DNA of 16,397 bases, taken from Bacteroidales bacterium. Lineage in GTDB: Bacteria > Bacteroidota > Bacteroidia > Bacteroidales > B18-G4. The stretch is taken from contig JAUXCL010000030.1 in NCBI GenBank assembly GCA_030618905.1, positions 1 through 16,397 of the forward strand. Direction: 5' to 3'. Of this stretch, positions 1 through 7,397 are shown in pieces (the first letter of the stretch is position 1; the number at the start of each line of letters is the position of its first letter). The position numbers were made by a program, and so were the translations under genes. Below the pieces are notes generated by a model. That model was given only the letters and a program-made list of their open reading frames with translations. It was not told where the DNA came from and did not search any database.

Positions 1-405
1 CAGGTTGGAGCTGAATACATTTGGATTAAAATCCAATGACTGAAACATGGCATAATCAATCTGGAACTCACGGTCAATATAGTTCAGTACAGTAGAATTA
101 TAGCTGGAGTTATAAATCGGCCGTTTCAGTACAAGGTTAATACTTGCCCTGAACTTGTCTCCCCCATCCCAATTGGAAAAGGTAATCAGAATAGTGCAAT
201 CAATGCGTTCCTCAACACCGTAGCTATAATTGGTCCACTTCCTGTTATTCATAAATTCAAAAATGGCTTTTTGCATTGTCTCAAATACCGACTTGTCAGA
301 GGCCTGAATCTGATCCGTATTGATTTGCACGTCACAATTCAATTCTTGTCCCAAGGCTGTAAAAGACATCAGAAAAATGCTCAGTATGAGGATATGTTTT
401 CGCAT
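1..405 (-). CDS. porD: Type IX secretion system protein PorD (DUF4835), 3' end missing
   Basis: The first 135 residues are present; the gene runs off the left edge. Reading from the ATG at 405 there is a signal peptide (MRKHILILSIFLMSFTALGQ) and then a mature start ELNCDVQIN, followed by a segment around residues 36-75 containing FEFMNNRKWTNYSY and ERIDCTI. From memory this matches the Bacteroidota DUF4835 family, named PorD in type IX secretion annotations; it is a periplasmic or outer-membrane-associated protein whose biochemical role is not well defined. It starts 33 bases after the coaBC stop on the same strand, as the last visible member of the bamD-rpoZ-coaBC-porD operon; recN often follows in related genomes but lies outside the window. 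The presence of a T9SS cargo protein at 5643-7328 is consistent with the organism using this pathway. The family call is fairly sure, the exact role less so. Confidence 0.8.
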   Translation of the reverse strand, partial: MRKHILILSIFLMSFTALGQELNCDVQINTDQIQASDKSVFETMQKAIFEFMNNRKWTNYSYGVEERIDCTILITFSNWDGGDKFRASINLVLKRPIYNSSYNSTVLNYIDREFQIDYAMFQSLDFNPNVFSSNL

Positions 406-438
406 AAATTAATCTCTTAATAAATATAACCTTACCTA

Positions 439-1641
439 TTATTTATCCAGGGCTTCTTTTATTTTATCAAGCACATCTTTGGCTACTTCTCTCTTTGACT
501 TTTGTGGATATTCATACACATTCGCATTCCTGTCAATTATCGTCACCTGGTTGGTGTCATGTTGAAATCCCGCACCAGGGTCATTAAGCGAGTTCATGAC
601 TATGAGGTCAAGGTTTTTCTTTTGTAGTTTAGATTTTGCATGTGCCAATTCATTATCCGTTTCAAGTGCAAATCCCACCAGGAACTGTTCTTTTTTCTTT
701 GCCTTTCCCATGGCTTCAAGGATATCCCTGGTTGCCCTCAGCGCAAGGCTGATATGGTCATCTTTCTTTTTAATCTTTCTCTCGTGGACCTGTTCCGGGG
801 TATAATCTGCCACAGCAGCAGTCATCACAGCGATATCACACTGCGGAAATATATCCATGCAATGTTCAAACATCTCCCCGGCAGAAAAAACTCCTATTTT
901 TTCGATCTCAGGATGCCTGATATCAAGGTTTGTCGGTCCGCTGACGAGGATAACCCTTGCCCCTCTTTGTGCAAATTCTTCTGCAATTGAATATCCCATC
1001 TTTCCGGAAGAATGGTTTCCAATAAACCGCACAGGGTCAATGGCTTCATACGAAGGCCCGGCACTTATGAGTACCGTTTTCCCTTTGAAGTCAGACCGGG
1101 ATAAAAAAAATGATTTGATGATATTCAGGATGCCTTCAGGTTCTTCCATTCTACCTTCACCACAGAGTCCGCTGGCAAGTTCACCTTCTGTTGGATGAAT
1201 CAGGATATTACCATATGACTGCAGCATTTTAATATTTTCCTGTGTGGCAGGATGCAGATACATGTCCCTGTCCATCGCCGGTGCATACATCACAGGGCAC
1301 TTTGCAGAAAGGTATGCAGTAAGAAAAAAGTTATCGGCTACCCCATGGGCCATTTTCCCCATTGAGTTAGCAGACAGGGGAGCCATCAGGTAAAGATCAG
1401 CCCAGAGGCCCAGATCTACATGACTATTCCATTCTCCGGTATCCGGATTGAATGGATCAATAATTACCGGTTTATCGCTCAGGGTAGAAAGTGTAAGTGG
1501 AGTGATGAAATCTGTTGCCGAAGGAGTCATCATCACCTGAATATCAGCTCCCTCCTTCTTCAATAATCGAATAAGAAACGGGATTTTATAAGCGGCTATA
1601 CTCCCACTTATGCCAATAACGATCTTTTTGTTCTTAAGCAT
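439..1641 (-). CDS. coaBC: Bifunctional CoaBC: phosphopantothenoylcysteine decarboxylase / phosphopantothenate-cysteine ligase
   Basis: This 400-residue cytosolic flavoenzyme catalyses two consecutive steps of coenzyme A synthesis: joining cysteine to 4'-phosphopantothenate (CoaB, CTP-dependent in bacteria) and decarboxylating the product to 4'-phosphopantetheine (CoaC, FMN). The N-terminal CoaC half (about 1-180) shows GISGSIAAYK at 10-19, the active-site His74 in SHVDLG, the PAMDRDMY substrate loop at 121-128 (a variant of PxMNxxMW) and the flexible-flap Cys160 in CGEGRM. The C-terminal CoaB half (about 187-398) shows SAGPSYEAIDPVRFIGNHSSG, with Asn209/His210 at the conserved NxSSGKMG motif, AAVADYTP at 275-282 and the KIKKK motif starting at Lys289. 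Length is typical of the fused form. It sits 23 bases after rpoZ and 33 before porD, so it is almost certainly cotranscribed with both. The start is ATG at 1641. Confidence 0.97.
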   Translation of the reverse strand: MLKNKKIVIGISGSIAAYKIPFLIRLLKKEGADIQVMMTPSATDFITPLTLSTLSDKPVIIDPFNPDTGEWNSHVDLGLWADLYLMAPLSANSMGKMAHGVADNFFLTAYLSAKCPVMYAPAMDRDMYLHPATQENIKMLQSYGNILIHPTEGELASGLCGEGRMEEPEGILNIIKSFFLSRSDFKGKTVLISAGPSYEAIDPVRFIGNHSSGKMGYSIAEEFAQRGARVILVSGPTNLDIRHPEIEKIGVFSAGEMFEHCMDIFPQCDIAVMTAAVADYTPEQVHERKIKKKDDHISLALRATRDILEAMGKAKKKEQFLVGFALETDNELAHAKSKLQKKNLDLIVMNSLNDPGAGFQHDTNQVTIIDRNANVYEYPQKSKREVAKDVLDKIKEALDK

Positions 1642-1664
1642 GGATTAATCCTGCTTGCGAAAGT

Positions 1665-2003
1665 TTAAGCCTCGGGGTTATTCACTTCATCATGAGGATC
1701 CCTGAAATAGATTTCATCATGCAGGAATTCATGAATCGAAATTAATGTTGGCTTTGGAAGATGTTCATAATACTTAGCAATTTCAATCTGTTCCCGGTTC
1801 TCAAAAATCTCTTCCAGATTATCAGTGGTTGTCGCAAATTCTTCTATCTTCCTGTTCAACTCCTCTTTCATTTCCACACCAACCTGGTTGGCACGCTTGG
1901 TGAGCACAGAAACAGTTTTATAAATATTACCGGTATGGTTGTAAAACTTATGCTTGTCGCGTGTGACTGCGGTTGATTCCGTTTTTATCTTCTTATAGTC
2001 CAT
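1665..2003 (-). CDS. rpoZ: DNA-directed RNA polymerase omega subunit (Bacteroidota type)
   Basis: This small protein of 112 residues resembles the Bacteroidota RNA polymerase omega subunit, which helps assemble and stabilise beta-prime in the core enzyme. Recognisable pieces are the MDYKK N-terminus, GNIYKTVSVLTKRANQ at about 26-41, VEMKEELNRKIEEF next, and the family-typical NLEEIFENREQIEIAKYYE near 62-80 followed by LPKPTLISIHEFL. It differs from the proteobacterial omega sequence and has often been left as a hypothetical protein. It lies between bamD (31 bases upstream) and coaBC (23 bases downstream), the usual neighbours in this phylum; rpoZ-coaBC adjacency also occurs in other phyla, which supports the call. 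The start is ATG at 2003. Confidence 0.88.
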   Translation of the reverse strand: MDYKKIKTESTAVTRDKHKFYNHTGNIYKTVSVLTKRANQVGVEMKEELNRKIEEFATTTDNLEEIFENREQIEIAKYYEHLPKPTLISIHEFLHDEIYFRDPHDEVNNPEA

Positions 2004-2034
2004 ATGATGAATAATTATTGTTTTCTTATACCTG

Positions 2035-2844
2035 TTAATTCTTTTTATGTTTCTCCATCTGCTTATAAGCGCTCTTATTCAGATTGTTTGCTTCCCGGGC
2101 AAATTCCGATTCCGGGTAAAGGTAGATGAAATCATTATAGGCTTCAATAGCGGCCTGGTAACGTTCCTGCTGTTTATCAGAAATACTGTTTAGCGCATAG
2201 TTATAATACGATTTCACAATGTAAAATAGCACCTCTTCTTTGTTCCTGGTATCGGGATAATCCCTCAAAACACCATTAAATGATTTGATGGCTGCCTTGT
2301 AAGATTCTGTTTTCAAATAAAGCTTGGCTATCTCAAAGTCCTTTTTCTCAAGTTTTGCCCTCAATTCATCGATAAGGTCATTACAGCTCTCAATTCTATC
2401 ACTTCTGGGATAGAAATCAATAAAAAGCTGCATTTCCTTTATGGCTTCCAGGGTGTTGGTCTGATCAAGGCTGTATCGGGGGGAATCCAGATAATAGCAA
2501 TAGGCGCTCATAAACATACATTCTTCAGCCCTTTCATTTTTGGGGAAACTCTTGGCATATCGTTTAAAATAGTAGCTGCCTACCGTATAATCCTGTTGAT
2601 GATAATAACAATAGGCATAGTAATAATAGATCTCCTCAACTTTTGATGTCCCCCGGTATGCCGATATAACCTGCTCAAACAAGTTCATCGCCCTGTAATA
2701 GTCCTTCTGATCATAATAGTCCAGGGCAGCCTCATACATCACATCATAATCATTGCTTTTCATCAGCCTGTTATGTTTGCTGCAGGAAGAAACAACGATA
2801 ATCATCGCAGGAATAAGCAATATGAAAGCCAGTTTTCGAAACAT
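2035..2844 (-). CDS. bamD: Outer membrane protein assembly factor BamD (lipoprotein)
   Basis: BamD is a lipoprotein of the BAM complex that, with BamA, inserts beta-barrel proteins into the outer membrane. The preferred start is ATG at 2844 (269 residues): it gives a clean lipoprotein signal MFRKLAFILLIPAMIIVVSSC with the acylated Cys21. A longer reading from a TTG at 2862 adds six residues and would overlap the promoter box at 2849-2856. After the lipobox come several TPR-like helical hairpins rich in Tyr, for example AALDYYDQKDYYRAMNLFEQV, YYYYAYCYYHQQDY and the later LYLKTESYKAAIKSF, the hallmark of the Bacteroidota BamD family. It heads the minus-strand operon that continues with rpoZ, coaBC and porD. 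Confidence 0.92.
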   Translation of the reverse strand: MFRKLAFILLIPAMIIVVSSCSKHNRLMKSNDYDVMYEAALDYYDQKDYYRAMNLFEQVISAYRGTSKVEEIYYYYAYCYYHQQDYTVGSYYFKRYAKSFPKNERAEECMFMSAYCYYLDSPRYSLDQTNTLEAIKEMQLFIDFYPRSDRIESCNDLIDELRAKLEKKDFEIAKLYLKTESYKAAIKSFNGVLRDYPDTRNKEEVLFYIVKSYYNYALNSISDKQQERYQAAIEAYNDFIYLYPESEFAREANNLNKSAYKQMEKHKKN

Positions 2845-2848
2845 GTCG

Positions 2849-2856
2849 CAAAAATA
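2849..2856 (-). promoter_or_regulatory. Candidate -7 promoter box for the bamD operon
   Basis: Read on the minus strand this is TATTTTTG, an exact match to the Bacteroidota -7 element TAnnTTTG. Only four bases separate it from the bamD ATG at 2844, so a transcript started here would have at most a base or two of leader. I see no good TTTG -33 box at the normal 19-base spacing (the site reads TTAC), so confidence is moderate. Confidence 0.45.
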
Positions 2857-2914
2857 AGACAAATCAATGAATTAAGTAACGATTTTGTGCACCAAATATT
2901 ATACCAGGGAATTA

Positions 2915-2945
2915 TTTGCTATTCTGATACTTATTAATACTTTTG
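2915..2945 (+). promoter_or_regulatory. Bacteroidota sigma-ABfr-type promoter for the alpha-oxoamine synthase gene
   Basis: TTTG at 2915-2918 and TACTTTTG at 2938-2945 are separated by exactly 19 bases, a full match to the Bacteroidota consensus TTTG-N19-TAnnTTTG. Transcription should begin at about 2950, leaving a leader of about 30 bases before the GTG at 2981. The promoter lies inside a longer open frame that begins at 2885, which argues against any start upstream of it. Confidence 0.8.
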
Positions 2946-2980
2946 TATATCAATTTTTATTAACTCAAAAGCGATTAAAA

Positions 2981-4231
2981 GTGGATATTTTTGATAAGGT
3001 CATATCACATCCTGGTCCCTTAGGTAAATATCAGGATAGGGCGCATGGTTATTACATGTTCCCCAAATTAGAAGGTGAACTCGGTCCCCGCATGAATTTC
3101 ATGGGAAAAGAACGTTTGGTTTGGAGTTTGAATAATTACCTCGGACTGGCAAACCACCCTGAGATACGAAAAGTCGATGCCGAAGCAGCAAAAGAATGGG
3201 GCCTGGCTTATCCCATGGGAGCGCGTATGATGTCAGGACAAACCAGTTATCATGAACAGCTGGAACGTGAACTTGCAGATTTTGTCGGCAAAGAGGATGC
3301 CTACCTGTTGAACTATGGATACCAGGGCATGTTCTCCATTATTGATTCGATGGTTGACCGCAAAGATGTCATCGTTTATGATTCTGAAGCCCACGCCTGT
3401 ATCATTGATGGTATGCGTATGCATTTTGGGAAGCGTTTTGTATATCCGCATAATGACATGGATAACCTGAAAAAAGAACTGCAAAGGGCCACCAAAATTA
3501 CCAGTGAAACTGGCGGAGGCATATTAGTTATCACTGAAGGTGTATATGGCATGTCGGGCGACTTAGCAAGGCTGAAAGATATCGTTGAGTATAAAAAAGA
3601 ATTTAATTTCCGTCTTCTTGTTGATGATGCTCATGGTTTTGGCACCATGGGTAAAACAGGGGCTGGCACTGCTGAACATTTTGACGTTGAAGACGATGTA
3701 GACCTGATTTTTGGCACCTTTGCCAAAGCCATGGCCGGGATTGGTGGTTTCGTTGCTGGTAATAAAGCAGTTATCAGGTACCTGATGTACAATATGCGTT
3801 CACAAGTATATGCCAAATCACTACCTATGCCTATGGTGATCGGTGCACTGAAAAGGCTGGAAATGCTCAGGAATAATCCTGAACTGAAAGCAAATCTCTG
3901 GACTATTGTTAATGCTTTGCAGGATGGATTAAAAAAACAGGGATTTAACCTTGGGAAATCAGGATCTCCTGTTACCCCTGTAATTCTTCCGGGTGGAGTT
4001 GGAGAAGCAACAGAAATCACCTATGAACTTCGTGAAAAATTCAATATCTTTTGCTCAATTATTGTCTATCCGGTAGTTCCTAAAGGTGTTATACTGCTCA
4101 GGTTAATCCCAACGGCTGTTCATTCATTAGAGGATGTTGATTATACGATTAAGGCCTTTACCACCATCAAAGAAAAACTGGATGCCGGTAAATATACTGC
4201 AAAGGATCTTCGAAAAGTGGTGGTTGATTAA
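2981..4231 (+). CDS. Alpha-oxoamine synthase (PLP enzyme; serine palmitoyltransferase or cysteate acyltransferase type)
   Basis: This PLP enzyme belongs to the alpha-oxoamine synthase family, which condenses an amino acid with an acyl-CoA or acyl-ACP and releases CO2. From the chosen GTG start it has 416 residues. Visible motifs are SEAHACIIDG (ring-stacking His138), VDDAHGFGTMG (PLP-binding Asp215, His218) and GTFAKAMAGIGG (Schiff-base Lys249). The frame stays open back to 2885, but those 32 extra residues are hydrophobic and non-conserved, and a full promoter lies within them; MDIFDKVISHPGPLGKY fits the family N-terminus. In Bacteroidota, relatives make ketosphinganine (serine palmitoyltransferase) or capnine precursors (cysteate acyltransferase); glycine C-acetyltransferase is a more distant option. 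I cannot tell the substrate from motifs alone. The membrane protein gene 65 bases downstream may be cotranscribed. Confidence 0.85.
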   Translation: MDIFDKVISHPGPLGKYQDRAHGYYMFPKLEGELGPRMNFMGKERLVWSLNNYLGLANHPEIRKVDAEAAKEWGLAYPMGARMMSGQTSYHEQLERELADFVGKEDAYLLNYGYQGMFSIIDSMVDRKDVIVYDSEAHACIIDGMRMHFGKRFVYPHNDMDNLKKELQRATKITSETGGGILVITEGVYGMSGDLARLKDIVEYKKEFNFRLLVDDAHGFGTMGKTGAGTAEHFDVEDDVDLIFGTFAKAMAGIGGFVAGNKAVIRYLMYNMRSQVYAKSLPMPMVIGALKRLEMLRNNPELKANLWTIVNALQDGLKKQGFNLGKSGSPVTPVILPGGVGEATEITYELREKFNIFCSIIVYPVVPKGVILLRLIPTAVHSLEDVDYTIKAFTTIKEKLDAGKYTAKDLRKVVVD

Positions 4232-4296
4232 GGATCTGGTTTATACCCAATCAAGCATTTTTCCGGAAAATACCTGTTATTCTTTCCCGTCTGTAA

Positions 4297-5586
4297 ATGG
4301 CTGCTTCTAACATATATCGCAGGAAAAAGTATAGTATATTTTACAAAATATACCGGAGAATGAGGTATATACGCTATTTGCGGAGAAAACGCAAGGCTCT
4401 GCTAAAGCAACTCAATAAGCAGGAGCTCCAAGAAAGGAAGCAAGCCAGGAGCATCAGTAAAGAACAACTGAAAAGAGATCTTTTCGAAGACAGGAAAAGG
4501 GAACAAAGGGAAAAAGAGATCCGTACTGTTGAGTTGGAATCTGTAAAAGAAAAGTTTCTTCGGGATGTTGAAGAGTACCGGCCAAAACTAAACACTCTTA
4601 GAGCACAGCAAAAGACTGAGCAAGAACAACAAAAGGAATTTCAAAAAATGCGCAGGAAACGCCTGATGCGTTTTTATGCCAGAAACAGGTCGCGGGGTTT
4701 TAAGCGATGGCTACTGTCTATCAACCGAAGGAATCTACGCAAGAGAATAGCACATTATAAAAGTCAGAAGCAAGCCAGAAAAAACTTTTATTCCATTGCT
4801 GCAAACTCAACCAGCCTGTTTTTGTTATCGTATCTTTTTGTTTACCTTTTTTCACTGCTGGTTACAAGTATTTCGGCTACTTTTTTTGAATATTCCAGTA
4901 TCATTTATTACTATGATATATATTTCAACATCAGGGGAGATCAATGGCACCATGATGCTGTAAAGGTAATCTACTCTTCAGGGCCTATCGCATGCCTCTT
5001 TGTTGGAACCATCCTGCTCATTATATTCAGTTATATACGGGAAGACAAGGGGCTTTACAAAATGTTTTTCTTCTGGGGATTCCTGCATAGCTATACCATG
5101 TTTTTTGGTGGTGTATTGGTTGGGACCATGTTCGGTTCAGGTTTCGGGCATGCCATCAACTGGTCATATATACTGGATACCGGGAAGATGGTTTATTCCA
5201 TCATCGCCATTGCTATCTTTATCCTGATCGGTGTACTCTCTTCCAAATCATTCCTGATCTCAGCCAACTCCTATTATAATAATCTCACTGGAAATGCACG
5301 GGGTATGTTTGTTGCGGCTCAGATCGTGATCCCTTTTCTGCTTGGTAATATCCTGATGTTCCTTTTCAGGATGCCACGCTTGAAGATGTATTTTATTTTT
5401 GTTGGGATAACCATGATACTGGTCATCCTCCCTACATGGATCAGCACGCGTTTCTATCCCAATATGTATTTTCATGAAGACCCTGTACGCGTCAGGCCAA
5501 GCTGGAAACTGATTGCGCTGGCGGCGATTGTGTATGCAATCCTGAGGGTGCTTTTAGAGATAGGAATACCAGTGGATTTCACATAA
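4297..5586 (+). CDS. Unrecognised membrane protein: basic coiled-coil N-terminus plus about 7 transmembrane segments
   Basis: I do not recognise this 429-residue protein. Residues 1-165 are very rich in Lys, Arg, Glu and Gln (for example RRKRKALLKQLNKQELQERK at 29-48) and should form a long, mostly basic cytosolic coiled coil. Hydrophobic stretches follow at about 172-195, 227-247, 256-280, 298-314, 338-358, 363-381 and 403-422. A glycine- and aromatic-rich part (FFFWGFLHSY, then FFGGVLVGTMFGSGFGH at 269-285) and SSGP near 227-230 vaguely recall the core of site-2-protease relatives, but there is no HExxH motif, so this is speculation. No signal peptide is seen. It starts 65 bases after the alpha-oxoamine synthase stop with no terminator between, so cotranscription is likely; a link to envelope lipids is only an inference from that. 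The ATG at 4297 is the first in frame. Confidence 0.8.
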   Translation: MAASNIYRRKKYSIFYKIYRRMRYIRYLRRKRKALLKQLNKQELQERKQARSISKEQLKRDLFEDRKREQREKEIRTVELESVKEKFLRDVEEYRPKLNTLRAQQKTEQEQQKEFQKMRRKRLMRFYARNRSRGFKRWLLSINRRNLRKRIAHYKSQKQARKNFYSIAANSTSLFLLSYLFVYLFSLLVTSISATFFEYSSIIYYYDIYFNIRGDQWHHDAVKVIYSSGPIACLFVGTILLIIFSYIREDKGLYKMFFFWGFLHSYTMFFGGVLVGTMFGSGFGHAINWSYILDTGKMVYSIIAIAIFILIGVLSSKSFLISANSYYNNLTGNARGMFVAAQIVIPFLLGNILMFLFRMPRLKMYFIFVGITMILVILPTWISTRFYPNMYFHEDPVRVRPSWKLIALAAIVYAILRVLLEIGIPVDFT

Positions 5587-5587
5587 A

Positions 5588-5636
<49 letters not shown>

Positions 5637-5642
5637 TGACGA

Positions 5643-7328
5643 CTAAAGAATCTTCACCTTCACTGTCTCTACAACACCGCCAGTATAAACCTGTACCACA
5701 TATGTATTTGCAGGTAAATGAGCGACATTAATAAACACCCTTTCCTCATCGGCAAATTCCTGTGCTAATACCAGTTTTCCTGAAATGTCAATCAACCTGA
5801 CCTTTTCAATTCCCACTGCAGAAGTAAGTTGAAAATAATTGGAACTTACCGGATTTGGGAAGACTTTAACACTTGAAACAGTTTGCTCAGCAAATCCTGA
5901 AAACTGCGGGACCAGTTGCACATTAAGGACAACTGTGGAATAATTATCGACTTCGACATCTTCAAAGACCTGTGGGTAATAGCCAGGTGCTGAATACCTG
6001 ATATCATAAGTGCCTTCATAGATCACCCGGTGATAATTGCCCGGGGCTAAGTGGGAATAGACCCAGGAACTGTCTTCTTCATGGTTCAAAATATAAACCT
6101 CTGCCTTAATGGGATCTCCTGAACTGTCATCTATAATTACACCCCGGACGCCATAAAGTACCTGTTCCAGGTAATTGAGGAATGACCTGTAGTTGTAATC
6201 CCAATGAGCTGGCAATTGGCTCGCAGGTAATAGTTTCGTATTTGATATCTCCAGCGTAAATTCCCGCCCCTGATGGAAATAGGTATGGTAATCCTGCCTT
6301 CCACCCGATATGGTGTACCAGGCATAGCCGTTGGTGATCCCATTGTTGAATCCTGTCATATAATTAGTGCCAATGCTGTTTGCATGAACAGTATAAGCGT
6401 ACTCACTGCAAACAAAAATCCACCAGTCATCATCCGCGGCCAGTCGGGGCCAGGTATCCCAGGGATAATTGCAAACTTCAGCACCACCATGAATATTGGC
6501 AGACATGACCAAATTGTGTTGTTCGGCGAAATCCATAAATGCTATAGTCTCAATCTGCCAGGGATTCCCATCCGGATGAGGCCCGTCTTCAGGGTCAGGA
6601 AAATTGCGGTTGAGGTCAACTAAATGTGCATTATTTCTTGTCGCACCGTAAACGGAATTGTTACCGGAGGCATAGGTTCCGTCGGGATTGGCCAGGGGGT
6701 TGATGTAAATCTCAATCTCATTGATCATATTGGTGATCCTCGGATCATCTCCATAATTACTCAATAAATAATCGATGAATCTGAGCATCAACACATATCC
6801 TGTAGTTTCATCACCATGCATTGAGGAAGTATAAAAGAATTCGGGTTCATTTTCCTCTTCCCCCACATTATCAGAAATCTTTAATGCAATAATTTCCCGC
6901 TCTTCATAAGTATAGCCGATGTGATGTATTTCACAGAGGTCCGGATAGTCATTGACGAACTGTTCCATCATGTCGAGATAAGCGTCATAAGTGGGGTAAA
7001 AATCCCACTCAGTGATCTCCCTGATATTAACCTGGTCAAGCATCCTGGGATTCCTGATCAATGTACCCGGATGCTGCAGAACAGTATATTCAACGCCTTT
7101 CTCAAGGAATGCATTAAATTCTTTTGCATTGGCGTATGCTTTCACAATTCTGCCATCGATCACGTTATCAATTGAAATGATTCTGCTCAGGGCATTGATC
7201 TCATCAGTGGATTCTAATTCGAATTGAAAGTAGATCTCTTTCGCATTATCAAAATAATTAACCTGAGAGATAGCGTCACCGCATATTGTAAGTGACAGGA
7301 CTAGTGTTAGGATCTTGATTAGTTTCAT
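5643..7328 (-). CDS. Secreted M14 zinc carboxypeptidase with T9SS C-terminal sorting domain
   Basis: This is a 561-residue exported metallopeptidase that probably trims C-terminal residues from peptides outside the cell or at its surface. Order of parts: signal peptide (1-22, MKLIKILTLVLSLTICGDAIS); propeptide-like region to about 105; M14 catalytic domain about 112-390; a carboxypeptidase-regulatory-like beta domain about 392-475; and a type A T9SS sorting domain 484-561 (VKVFPNPVSSNYF, then IDISGKLV, ending VKVKIL). Catalytic residues line up with carboxypeptidase A: zinc ligands His171 and Glu174 in SSMHGDETTGY and His280 in ANIHGG, substrate-binding Asn240-Arg241 in DLNRNF, and general base Glu360 in EFTLEISN, so it should be active. 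The sorting tail implies crossing the outer membrane by T9SS, consistent with porD at the left edge. It follows dapA by 69 bases on the same strand; whether it has its own promoter is unclear. Confidence 0.95.
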   Translation of the reverse strand: MKLIKILTLVLSLTICGDAISQVNYFDNAKEIYFQFELESTDEINALSRIISIDNVIDGRIVKAYANAKEFNAFLEKGVEYTVLQHPGTLIRNPRMLDQVNIREITEWDFYPTYDAYLDMMEQFVNDYPDLCEIHHIGYTYEEREIIALKISDNVGEEENEPEFFYTSSMHGDETTGYVLMLRFIDYLLSNYGDDPRITNMINEIEIYINPLANPDGTYASGNNSVYGATRNNAHLVDLNRNFPDPEDGPHPDGNPWQIETIAFMDFAEQHNLVMSANIHGGAEVCNYPWDTWPRLAADDDWWIFVCSEYAYTVHANSIGTNYMTGFNNGITNGYAWYTISGGRQDYHTYFHQGREFTLEISNTKLLPASQLPAHWDYNYRSFLNYLEQVLYGVRGVIIDDSSGDPIKAEVYILNHEEDSSWVYSHLAPGNYHRVIYEGTYDIRYSAPGYYPQVFEDVEVDNYSTVVLNVQLVPQFSGFAEQTVSSVKVFPNPVSSNYFQLTSAVGIEKVRLIDISGKLVLAQEFADEERVFINVAHLPANTYVVQVYTGGVVETVKVKIL

Positions 7329-7397
7329 TTATTGAGAATATTTTGCAAATGTTTGTGATCAGACAATATTTGTGTATTAATAGTTGCTTGAAAATCA

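Noticed and set aside
4259..4270. TTTTCCGGAAAA palindrome as terminator between the alpha-oxoamine synthase and the membrane protein gene
   Set aside because: The stem is short and AT-rich and is followed by TACCTG rather than a T-run, so it does not separate the two genes.
6273..6623. 116-residue plus-strand frame inside the M14 peptidase gene
   Set aside because: It lies opposite the catalytic domain with all active-site residues intact on the minus strand; no independent coding evidence.
7329..7397. Promoter for the M14 peptidase gene
   Set aside because: I looked for TAnnTTTG on the minus strand in this 69-base gap and found no exact match; the gene may rely on read-through from dapA or on another promoter type.
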